This document shows, in pieces, positions 1-5,619 of a stretch of 9,471 nt of DNA (the stretch's first letter is position 1; every line of letters begins with the position of its first letter). The translations under genes were made by a program, and so were the position numbers. A model generated the notes under the pieces. That model saw only the letters and a program-made list of their open reading frames with translations. It was not told the DNA's origin and did no database searches. This DNA is from Granulicella sp. UBA5172. GTDB taxonomy: Bacteria > Acidobacteriota > Terriglobia > Terriglobales > Acidobacteriaceae. The stretch is from the NCBI GenBank assembly GCA_002413385.1, contig DHWW01000300.1, positions 14,218 through 23,688 of the forward strand, in the 5' to 3' direction.

Positions 1-585
1 GGCAACCTCATGTTCTACAAAGGCGCTATGTTCCCACAGTGGAACGGGTCGGCTTTTGCCAGCGGCCTGGCAGCGAAGGCACTCATCCGCATCACCTTCG
101 ACGGCAAGGGAGGAGCGCAGGCAGTCGAGCGTTGGGACATGGGCCGCAGAGTCCGCGACGTAGAGGTCGCACCCGATGGAGCGTTATGGATGATCGAGGA
201 CGCGAAGCCGGGTGGTCTCTTCCGCCTGACGCCATTGGGCATGGCTGTTTCGGTTCCGGCGGCACAGTCGGCAACGCCGGTCCCGGCTCCGAGCCGCTCC
301 GCGACGCCGAATGACTCGAGTATCGAACACGTGAAGAGCGTCATCGCGGACAACAACTGTCTCGTATGCCATCGCATCGGACGGGAGGGAGGGGACATTG
401 GGCCGTCGTTGAACGGAGTGGGAACGCGGCGCACGGCGGACCAGATACGAGCGGCGATTGTCAGTCCCCCTGCAAAAACCAGCGCTGGCACTCCCAACCC
501 TATGCCTTCTTACGACAAGAAATTCACGGAAGAAGACCTGAAGAACCTGATCCACTACCTCAGCACACGTCCCCTTTTACCCTGA
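1..585 (+). CDS. PQQ-dependent sugar (glucose/sorbosone) dehydrogenase, C-terminal part, with fused cytochrome c domain (5' partial)
   Basis: The reading frame is open from the first base, so the start lies outside the window. The first ~75 visible residues match the end of the glucose/sorbosone dehydrogenase beta-propeller: an MFYKGAMFPQW strand, then RVRDVEVAPDGALWMIED and a GGLFRLTP end. A Pro/Ala/Ser-rich linker (about 240-310) follows. The last ~90 residues form a small class I cytochrome c: a CLVCH haem-binding motif (358-372), a GPSLNGVGTRR segment, a candidate axial Met in NPMPSYD (codon 502-504) and a C-terminal helix EEDLKNLIHYL. In this family the propeller oxidises a sugar or alcohol with PQQ, and the haem passes electrons to the respiratory chain, normally in the periplasm. 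Substrate and PQQ ligands cannot be judged because the N-terminal part is missing. A TGA stop ends the gene. Confidence 0.85.
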   Translation, partial: GNLMFYKGAMFPQWNGSAFASGLAAKALIRITFDGKGGAQAVERWDMGRRVRDVEVAPDGALWMIEDAKPGGLFRLTPLGMAVSVPAAQSATPVPAPSRSATPNDSSIEHVKSVIADNNCLVCHRIGREGGDIGPSLNGVGTRRTADQIRAAIVSPPAKTSAGTPNPMPSYDKKFTEEDLKNLIHYLSTRPLLP

Positions 586-621
586 GAGGGTTGGGAAGCG
601 AACGAATTGCCGAGGCACTGA

Positions 622-645
622 TCGGTACTCGGAGATTCGTACCGA
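622..645. repeat. Inverted repeat, 7-bp perfect stem with 10-nt loop
   Basis: TCGGTAC at 622-628 is the exact reverse complement of GTACCGA at 639-645, with ten bases between. It can form a hairpin on either strand. No T-run follows, so it is not a classic terminator. Two smaller hairpins flank it: ACCCT-GAG-AGGGT at 579-591, which overlaps the dehydrogenase stop codon, and 660-674. Confidence 0.6.
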
Positions 646-659
646 CAAGTTGGCTTGTG

Positions 660-674
660 TTCAGGTTTCCTGAA
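660..674. repeat. Inverted repeat, 6-bp perfect stem with 3-nt loop
   Basis: TTCAGG (660-665), TTT, CCTGAA (669-674) form a tight perfect hairpin. Its right arm shares its last two bases with the outer arm of the larger nested repeat starting at 673, so the two structures would compete at the boundary or stack on each other. Confidence 0.55.
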
Positions 675-794
675 GCTGTGCCCTCGTTTAGGGGCGGATC
701 ACGGGTCCTCCAGGAACGAACCCGTTACTGAAAGTCCAATCAATTGATGAACCATGGCAAGCTGCCCCTAACTATGCGGCGGACGGCACAGCTT
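673..794. repeat. Nested long inverted repeat; candidate structured RNA or palindromic element
   Basis: AAGCTGTGCC (673-682) is the exact reverse complement of GGCACAGCTT (785-794). Inside it, TTAGGGGCGG (688-697) pairs with CTGCCCCTAA (762-771) over ten positions, nine Watson-Crick and one G-T. Inside that lies a hairpin with ACGGG (701-705) pairing CCCGT (721-725) and an inner TCCT/AGGA pairing (706-709/712-715), followed by the ten-base palindrome ATCAATTGAT (739-748). The nesting gives a coherent branched fold of about 122 nt. The single wobble is G-U when read on the + strand but would be C-A on the - strand, slightly favouring a + strand transcript. It matches no riboswitch, tRNA or other RNA family that I recognise. 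A palindromic repeat or the scar of a small mobile element is equally possible. Confidence 0.55.
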
Positions 795-972
795 GCTTAT
801 TGCGATTCAGCAGCGACATGGCATCGTGAAGCGTTTTGTTGCTACCCAAGGCGACGGTCAACTCAATTGGATGGCAGCGCAGGAAGAGGCGTGTGAGCCG
901 GTGATGCTCCGGGCAATCCGCCGAGTCATCGAAGTCGATTACGCATGGAATCAAGTCTACAGCGCGTTCCAA
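772..972 (-). pseudogene. Possible short or decayed open frame, unrecognised
   Basis: A 66-codon frame runs between an in-frame TGA just upstream (about 973-975) and a TAG at 772-774. Its only start is TTG at 970-972, with no clear Shine-Dalgarno sequence. Third codon positions are GC-biased and the peptide reads like protein (for example HPIELTVALGS and LHDAMSLLNRNKQ), but I cannot assign it to a family and see no signal peptide or membrane segment. The last codons fall inside the right arm of the nested inverted repeat. It may be a fragment of a decayed gene or a chance frame; the overlapping + strand frame at 793-1095 has no better start. Confidence 0.15.
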
Positions 973-1001
973 TCACGCCAATGCTTAGCCGCAAACGTCG
1001 T

Positions 1002-1913
1002 TCAGCGTGGTCGGGATTTGGCCTGGAGCGTTTGGTTTAGGATGAAGAGGCGAAACGCTCCTGTGTTTCCGCGCGGTTCCGGGCCGGAGGGGTAGGCAAA
1101 CGAGAACTTCCGTGAGAGCTTCAGGCCCTTCACCTGTGCTATGCCCAGCGTGTGAAGGGCAAGTTGGTTGCGTACGGTCCAGCGAGACACGAATGTGGCT
1201 CCCAGACCTGCTTCCACGGCGCTCAACAGGCCTTCGGTTGAATCAAGCTCCATCACGGTCCTAAGATCTTTCTTCCGGAGCCCTATCTTAGTCAGCGCAC
1301 GTTCGACGACCCTACGGGAGCCTGAGCCGAACTCGCGCATGAGAAGCGGCGCTTGTCTCAGGTCTTCAGCGTCAATCTCTTGCCCTGACCATTCGTGGCT
1401 GGCGGGGACGACGAGCACCATCTGGTCTTCCATGAAGGGTTCAATATGCAAATCCTTGCGTAAACCCGGCCCTTCAATGAGCGCGAGTTGAATGCGGTGG
1501 TCCGCAACCGCTTCCAGCATTTCGTCCGTATTCCCGCTGATTGCAGTCACGGCTACGCGCGGATATTCGCGCAGAAATGCGGCAACGAAGTTCGGAAGAA
1601 GATATTGCCCGATGGTTTGCGATGCACCCAGGGCCAGCGCTCCCGCATGACTTCCCGAGGTGCTGGTGACCGCCTCGAAGGCCTCGTCGGAGAGGGTCTT
1701 GAGTTGCTCGGCGTAGGGAAGCAGGGCCGTCCCTGCAGCGGTGAGTGTGATGCGTCCTCCGCTCCGATCGAACAGTGGGACACCGTACTCGTCCTCCAGC
1801 GCCTTGATCTGCTGCGTGACGGCCGGCTGAGTGAGAAGCAACTCCTCTGCGGCCCGGGTGAAGTTCATGTGTCGAGCCACCACTCGAAAGACTTTGAGCC
1901 GGAAGTTTTCCAT
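1002..1913 (-). CDS. LysR-family transcriptional regulator (YeiE/CysL-like)
   Basis: This 303-residue protein has the usual LysR length. Residues 1-60 form the winged helix-turn-helix (NFTRAAEELLLTQPAVTQQIKALEDEYGVPLFDR), and residues about 88-295 the periplasmic-binding-protein-like effector domain. The REFGSGSRR segment (193-201) is typical of the CysL/YeiE/CbbR branch. The ATG at 1911-1913 was chosen because it gives a normal LysR N-terminus and has GAGG 11 nt upstream; a frame extending to 2045 would add 44 residues unlike the family. It diverges from a yeiH-type exporter, and in that arrangement the regulator normally controls the exporter and its own gene. Some YeiE and CysL relatives respond to sulfur compounds, so a sulfite or sulfate-related signal is plausible but inferred. 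Confidence 0.9.
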   Translation of the reverse strand: MENFRLKVFRVVARHMNFTRAAEELLLTQPAVTQQIKALEDEYGVPLFDRSGGRITLTAAGTALLPYAEQLKTLSDEAFEAVTSTSGSHAGALALGASQTIGQYLLPNFVAAFLREYPRVAVTAISGNTDEMLEAVADHRIQLALIEGPGLRKDLHIEPFMEDQMVLVVPASHEWSGQEIDAEDLRQAPLLMREFGSGSRRVVERALTKIGLRKKDLRTVMELDSTEGLLSAVEAGLGATFVSRWTVRNQLALHTLGIAQVKGLKLSRKFSFAYPSGPEPRGNTGAFRLFILNQTLQAKSRPR

Positions 1914-1934
1914 TGTTAGTATCGCCTCGTTGCA

Positions 1935-1947
1935 TTTGCTCGCCAAA
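1935..1947. promoter_or_regulatory. Candidate LysR-type operator (T-N11-A box)
   Basis: TTTG (1935-1938), five bases, then CAAA (1944-1947) form a perfect 4-bp inverted repeat that matches the T-N11-A consensus of LysR-type regulators. It lies about 22 bp upstream of the regulator's start and about 157 bp upstream of the exporter's start, a usual place for autoregulation and divergent control. The motif is short and could occur by chance. Confidence 0.4.
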
Positions 1948-2093
1948 GCATGGATTGCATCGCGTGATTCATTGTCGCAGACCAACGAGGCGGCTATCGA
2001 CGGTAGGCACCAGAAGAAGGACCGATAAGCAAACACAATCCGCAATAAGAACTTCCGCTTGGACTCGCGCTCGGCGGCTGGAGAGACTGCAAC

Positions 2094-2100
2094 AAGAGGA
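2094..2100 (+). promoter_or_regulatory. Ribosome binding site fixing the yeiH-type start
   Basis: AAGAGGA lies 4 nt before the ATG at 2105. It supports this start over the longer open frame reaching back to 1913, which would run through the divergent promoter region. Confidence 0.6.
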
Positions 2101-2104
2101 AACT

Positions 2105-3046
2105 ATGAATCTCTTGTCCAAGATCAATTCGAAGACGGTGTTCTTCGTTGCGCTGATCCTGACTGCGTCCGGGATCGTATCGCCTCCCCTGGCATTGATT
2201 GTCGGGCTCTGTTACGGCTTCAGTTTCGCGCATCCGTATCACGTCGAAAGCCAGAACCTCTCCAAACTTTTGTTGAAGCTGGCCGTTATTGGTCTCGGGT
2301 TTGGAATGAATCTGCGTCAGGTGATCCACGCGGGCAAAGCGGGGTTCGTTTACACGGCAATCAGCATTTCAGGAGTGATGCTGCTGGGATGGCTGTTCGG
2401 CCGCCTGCTTCATGTGAGCAAGAAGGCTTCCTATCTCATTACCGTGGGAACCGCTATCTGCGGCGGTAGCGCCATCGCCGCGATCGCGCCCATCACAAAT
2501 CCGAATGATGAAGAGATGGCCATGTCGCTCGGAACGGTGTTCGTACTGAATTCCGTTGCGCTGCTGCTGTTCCCGCTCATCGGGTTCGCGTTGCATCTCA
2601 CACAGACACAGTTCGGACTGTGGGCAGCGCTCGCCATTCATGACACGAGTTCTGTTGTAGGGGCGGCAGCCAAATACGGACCTCAGTCTTTGCAGATCGC
2701 TACCACCGTGAAGTTGACGAGGGCTCTCTGGATCATTCCGCTGGCCATAGCCACCGCCTATTTCACCAAGAGCAAGGCAAAGATTCAGTTGCCCTGGTTC
2801 ATCCTGTTCTTTTGCCTCGCGGCAGTGGCGTACACCTACATTCCTGCCGGGAAAGCGCTGTACCCGGTGCTGAGCAGGCTTGGGCGGGTTGGGCTGACGG
2901 TCGTCCTCTTCCTGATTGGGACGGGGCTTTCAAAGGAGACGGTGAGGCGGGTGGGTGCTCGTCCTTTCATTCAGGGCATATCCTTGTGGGCGGTGATTGC
3001 CGTACTCTCGCTGATGGCAATTCGCGCGGGTTGGATCACGCTGTAG
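2105..3046 (+). CDS. yeiH: YeiH-family membrane protein, putative sulfate/sulfite exporter
   Basis: This 313-residue, highly hydrophobic protein belongs to the conserved family Cons_hypoth698 (YeiH/YadS), annotated as putative sulfate exporter. Family hallmarks are present in order: VIGLGFGMNLRQV (61-73), GTAICGGSAIAAIAP (115-129), AIHDTSSVVGAAAKYG (177-192), VKLTRALWIIPLA (202-214) and a last helix ending in RAGWITL. About nine to ten transmembrane segments are evident, so it acts in the inner membrane. Length is normal for the family and the frame is intact. It diverges from a LysR regulator, the usual genomic setting, and is probably controlled by it. The transported substrate is a family-level prediction that the sequence does not prove. 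The gene ends with TAG and converges on a truncated TauE/SafE gene 90 bp away. Confidence 0.9.
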   Translation: MNLLSKINSKTVFFVALILTASGIVSPPLALIVGLCYGFSFAHPYHVESQNLSKLLLKLAVIGLGFGMNLRQVIHAGKAGFVYTAISISGVMLLGWLFGRLLHVSKKASYLITVGTAICGGSAIAAIAPITNPNDEEMAMSLGTVFVLNSVALLLFPLIGFALHLTQTQFGLWAALAIHDTSSVVGAAAKYGPQSLQIATTVKLTRALWIIPLAIATAYFTKSKAKIQLPWFILFFCLAAVAYTYIPAGKALYPVLSRLGRVGLTVVLFLIGTGLSKETVRRVGARPFIQGISLWAVIAVLSLMAIRAGWITL

Positions 3047-3136
3047 GGAGAGCGATCAGCAGGGGAGAGTCCGACGCGGCTATCTGTCCGATGCTCGGCA
3101 ACCGAAAGCCCGCTCTAGCGAGCGCCGCTGCTCAAG

Positions 3137-3334
3137 CTAGGCCACGGCTGCGCCCGAGGATGTTGCTATCACGGAGACCAGCGAAGCTCCAATCGCGTAG
3201 CGGATATCCACGCCGAAGAGCAGGACCAGCACGGGCACGATGACTACGCCTCCGCCTAATCCGGTAAGAGCGCCTAGCAGTCCTGCTGCGATCGACGTGG
3301 CAAAGAGCGCGTAGCTGAAGAAGATTACGCTCAC
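3137..3334 (-). pseudogene. TauE/SafE-family sulfite/sulfonate exporter, truncated after 65 residues
   Basis: The 65 residues are the N-terminus of a TauE/SafE (DUF81) permease: a first membrane helix (SVIFFSYALFATSIAAGLLGAL), the glycine-rich TGLGGGVVIVPVL motif, then GVDIRYAIGASLVSVIATSSGAA. Complete members have about 250-300 residues and seven to nine helices, and normally continue straight on after SSGAA. Here VA and a TAG stop (3137-3139) follow, and none of the three frames further downstream resembles the family. The start is GTG at 3332-3334, overlapping the stress protein's TGA as GTGA, which points to an originally coupled gene rather than a chance frame. The break lies 90 bp from the end of yeiH, suggesting a deletion or insertion joint. 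A 65-residue product is unlikely to transport anything. Confidence 0.8.
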
Positions 3335-4236
3335 GTGGCCGCCTTGATGGAGGGAGCGTCGTGACGGCGAACAGAGAGTATGGGGCAAGTTGCGCGCGCG
3401 AGGAGGTGGTACGCAAAGCTGGTGTGAAGATGGCGGTGGAGTTGAGACTCCGTGTGGACTCCAAGGACAATCAAGCTGGCATGCTGGCGCTGGGCGCGTT
3501 CAATGAGCTGGTCAACCGCCATCCCGCGCTCCAGATGAAACACAGCCTCGCACCAATCGGGGCTGGCGTCACCCAATGCGGCCTTCATGCTTTTGCAGCA
3601 CTCATCAGCCAACGCCAACTGTAAGCGTTGATTGTCTTCCGCGATGGCCGGCATTAGTTGGTAGACCTCAATCGGAGCATCGAACGCATCACCGAGAAAA
3701 ATAGCATATGGAGCAGCGGCAGTCGCCTCTTGGGTAAAGTCGGAAAGGTAAAGGATCTTATCAAAGTGTAACTGTAGGTCGACTCCAGATAATACATGAG
3801 CTCCCACAGTGAGAGTAGGACACCGTGCCGAGAGCAGGATCTTCTCCGTGTTGGAGCCGATAAGAAGGTGCTCCAGGCCGCGATGAACACCATGCACGCC
3901 GAGGACAAGAAGATTGGCATGAAATCTATCGACGGCACTTAGTATGACGTCTGAGGGGATTCCGTCGTCGATGTGAGTCTCGACCGCCAGACCGAGCCGC
4001 CTGACTCCGGTGGCGAGGACGTCCAAGCGTTCCTGAGCGGCTCGTCGCATGAGGCTTGGCCCGGCGGTTTCTGCCTCAACCTCCCGGGCCGCTTGCGTGA
4101 GCTCGACGACGTGGAGCATAACGATCGTCGCATGAAAGTGCTCTGCGAAGGCCACCGCGTAGTCGAGGGCGACGCGTGAACTCTCGAGAAAGTCAGTGGC
4201 GAACAGAATTCTACTGAGCTTGATTTCCGCAATCAT
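3331..4236 (-). CDS. Tandem-domain universal stress protein (UspA family)
   Basis: The 301 residues comprise two UspA folds, about 6-145 and 158-290. Each starts with a hydrophobic strand ending in the nucleotide-site aspartate (ILFATDF, D15; ILYLSDF, D166) and ends with a CP strand (ARCPTLTV; ATCPILSV). Domain 1 has a near-complete ATP-binding motif: G113xxG116, ten residues, then G127-S128, one residue more than the classical nine. Domain 2 has GVHTESQLHRHLHTS and lacks the glycines, so only domain 1 is likely to bind nucleotide. Such cytoplasmic proteins respond to general stress. The start ATG has GGAG 6 nt upstream (4243-4246). The gene begins 18 nt after the outer-membrane channel gene and its stop overlaps the truncated TauE start, so it belongs to the efflux operon. 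Confidence 0.9.
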   Translation of the reverse strand: MIAEIKLSRILFATDFLESSRVALDYAVAFAEHFHATIVMLHVVELTQAAREVEAETAGPSLMRRAAQERLDVLATGVRRLGLAVETHIDDGIPSDVILSAVDRFHANLLVLGVHGVHRGLEHLLIGSNTEKILLSARCPTLTVGAHVLSGVDLQLHFDKILYLSDFTQEATAAAPYAIFLGDAFDAPIEVYQLMPAIAEDNQRLQLALADECCKSMKAALGDASPDWCEAVFHLERGMAVDQLIERAQRQHASLIVLGVHTESQLHRHLHTSFAYHLLARATCPILSVRRHDAPSIKAAT

Positions 4237-4254
4237 GCCATTCTCCGTTGCAGA

Positions 4255-5619
4255 CTATGGTTGTGAACCGCTTTGAAATCTGAGGGTCGACAGGTCGGCT
4301 TCGTATTCGAAACGGGCGTTTGCGTCTTCGATTTGAGCCTGTGTCTGCTGAAGCTGAGCCTGGCTGAATTCGACGATGGAGCTAAGCCCGAGTCTATATC
4401 GGGTCTGCGCGAGATCAAGAGCAGTATTCGCTTCCTTGAGCAACTCAGCGGTAACACTCATTCGCTGCTGCGCCGTCATCGTACTGAGCCACGCAGTCCT
4501 TACGTCGCGGACGATGCGATCGGTCAGTTGACGGCTCTGCTCATCGGATGCCTTTGCTCTGAGGTCCGCTTCCGCTGCCTCGGCGTGAAACTTGAAGCCA
4601 TTGAAGATGGGAATCCTCACGTTGACGCCCGCAGCTCCATACCAATTCTGAAGGAAATAGGTCGACGAGCCTACAGGTGCAGCTCCGACGACTCCCTGGG
4701 CGGAGACCATCGGTAGCAACTGCTCGTGCTGTGCGTGGCTGAATCGCACATCCGCATCGTGAGTCAGTCGGAGAGCCTTCAGATCCGGCCTTTGTTGCAG
4801 AGCGAGCGCGATGACTGCTTCTACCGAGTCGGCGATCGGTGCAGATACGACGGGGTCATCGACTAGATGATAGCTATGGTTTGTGGTCATACCAAGGATG
4901 TCGTTCAAGCTGGCCATGGCAGCGTCGGCCTGGTTCTGTGAGTCAAGGACCAACAGTTTTGCTTGAGAGAGATTCACTTCCGCGAAGCTCTGATCCAGGG
5001 TTGACTTGAGCTTGCTCTTGGTCAAGGCCGTAACCTGATCGCCGACGTTCTGTCGCTCCTGGACGGTACTGTTTGCTACCTGGAACGTTGCCTGAGCTTC
5101 CAAAGCGTTGTAGAACGCGAGATCGGTCGCAAACACGATGTCCTCTCGCGTTGCCTCAGCATTCTGCTCTGCGGCTTTGGCTTGTAGAGACGAAGACGCA
5201 ACAAGATTGTGGGTGCGCCCAAAGTCGGTAATCAGCTGGCTGAGCTCGACACCTGCACCTACATGGTTGAGCAGGCGGGAAGCTGAGAGAGCTCCAGAGG
5301 ACAAGCGGCTGGCCTCCTCAGCACCGACGCCTGTGGCGTTGCCGTAGAGGCTTGGGAGCTCGTACGAGCGTGTCTCCCGAACGACCTGCTTTTGTGCGAG
5401 GGCGATGAGAGCTGCAACGCTGATGCGCGGGTTATTTTTCAGCGCAATTTGCTCGGCCTGCTGTCTGGTGAGAGGCTCGTCGGCGGATGGAGTTGCTGGC
5501 GATGAGGCCGTTGCCTGCGTCTGCATTGGCGAGGCGGGCAGTGTTGCCTGGACTTGTCCCAGGAGGACGGGTGCGCAGATCGAACAAAGGAGGATCCCTA
5601 GAAGACTGTGTTTAGACAT
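4255..5619 (-). CDS. TolC-like outer-membrane efflux channel protein
   Basis: The 454-residue protein has a Sec signal peptide (MSKHSLLGILLCSICAPVLLG, likely cleavage after VQA at residue 25), a short Ala/Thr/Pro-rich linker and two outer-membrane efflux protein (OEP) repeats, about 45-240 and 270-450. Typical phrases are LTRQQAEQIALKNNPRI near the start of repeat 1 and ALDLAQTRYRLGLSSIVEFSQAQLQ in repeat 2. Length is normal for TolC/OprM-type channels. No lipobox is seen, so it is probably not acylated. It should form the trimeric exit duct for the adjacent RND pump. The ATG overlaps the pump gene's last 8 bp (ATGTCTAA) and has GGAGGT 5 nt upstream, which fixes the start and implies translational coupling. 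Confidence 0.92.
   Translation of the reverse strand: MSKHSLLGILLCSICAPVLLGQVQATLPASPMQTQATASSPATPSADEPLTRQQAEQIALKNNPRISVAALIALAQKQVVRETRSYELPSLYGNATGVGAEEASRLSSGALSASRLLNHVGAGVELSQLITDFGRTHNLVASSSLQAKAAEQNAEATREDIVFATDLAFYNALEAQATFQVANSTVQERQNVGDQVTALTKSKLKSTLDQSFAEVNLSQAKLLVLDSQNQADAAMASLNDILGMTTNHSYHLVDDPVVSAPIADSVEAVIALALQQRPDLKALRLTHDADVRFSHAQHEQLLPMVSAQGVVGAAPVGSSTYFLQNWYGAAGVNVRIPIFNGFKFHAEAAEADLRAKASDEQSRQLTDRIVRDVRTAWLSTMTAQQRMSVTAELLKEANTALDLAQTRYRLGLSSIVEFSQAQLQQTQAQIEDANARFEYEADLSTLRFQSGSQP

Larger units (their letters stand above)
586..1001. other. Gene-poor region between convergent genes, rich in inverted repeats
   Basis: This 416-bp stretch separates the ends of two convergent genes, the dehydrogenase-cytochrome on the + strand and the LysR regulator on the - strand. 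No reading frame here has an ATG start with a plausible Shine-Dalgarno sequence, and I recognise no protein family. The left two thirds carry a series of inverted repeats, listed separately. The right third (about 795-1001) has no clear structure, although a short open frame covers 772-972 on the - strand. No hairpin followed by a T-run was found on either strand, so no standard intrinsic terminator is called. Confidence 0.6.
1914..2104. promoter_or_regulatory. Divergent control region between the LysR regulator and the yeiH-type gene
   Basis: This 191-bp gap separates two divergent starts and should hold both promoters and the regulator's binding sites. It contains a T-N11-A box (listed separately) and two direct copies of TTGCAT at 1930-1935 and 1955-1960, 25 bp apart. 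A weak sigma70-like pair for the exporter gene, TTGTCG (1972-1977) and TATCGA (1995-2000) with 17-bp spacing, is possible but poor. No riboswitch-like fold or attenuator was recognised. Confidence 0.55.

Noticed and set aside
15..497. 160-residue open frame on the - strand
   Set aside because: It lies wholly antisense to the dehydrogenase-cytochrome gene, which has clear domain motifs; this frame has none.
728..745. GAAAGTCC resemblance to a conserved RNase P RNA segment near the nested repeat
   Set aside because: Only a few bases match, and the rest of the RNase P core (the surrounding GAGG and ACAGAA-type elements) is absent at the expected spacing.
793..1095. 100-residue open frame on the + strand
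   Set aside because: It starts with TTG without a Shine-Dalgarno sequence, overlaps the regulator's 3' end antisense and resembles no family.
1914..2045. N-terminal extension of the LysR regulator by 44 residues
   Set aside because: The extension is unlike any LysR N-terminus and runs through the divergent promoter region. The ATG at 1911-1913 gives the standard length and has a nearby GAGG.
1913..2104. N-terminal extension of the yeiH-type protein
   Set aside because: The added residues are not hydrophobic and not family-like, and the AAGAGGA site points to the ATG at 2105.
3088..3124. Small hairpins (CCGA-TGC-TCGG; CGCTC-TAGC-GAGCG) between yeiH and the TauE remnant, considered as terminators
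   Set aside because: Stems are only 4-5 bp and no T-run follows on either strand, so they are not called as intrinsic terminators.
3132..3470. 112-residue open frame on the - strand
   Set aside because: It overlaps the end of the stress protein and the TauE remnant in another frame. Those have family motifs and this one does not.
4273..4716. 147-residue open frame on the + strand, and similar frames across 5138-8215
   Set aside because: They are antisense shadows of the channel and pump genes, with no start signals or motifs of their own.
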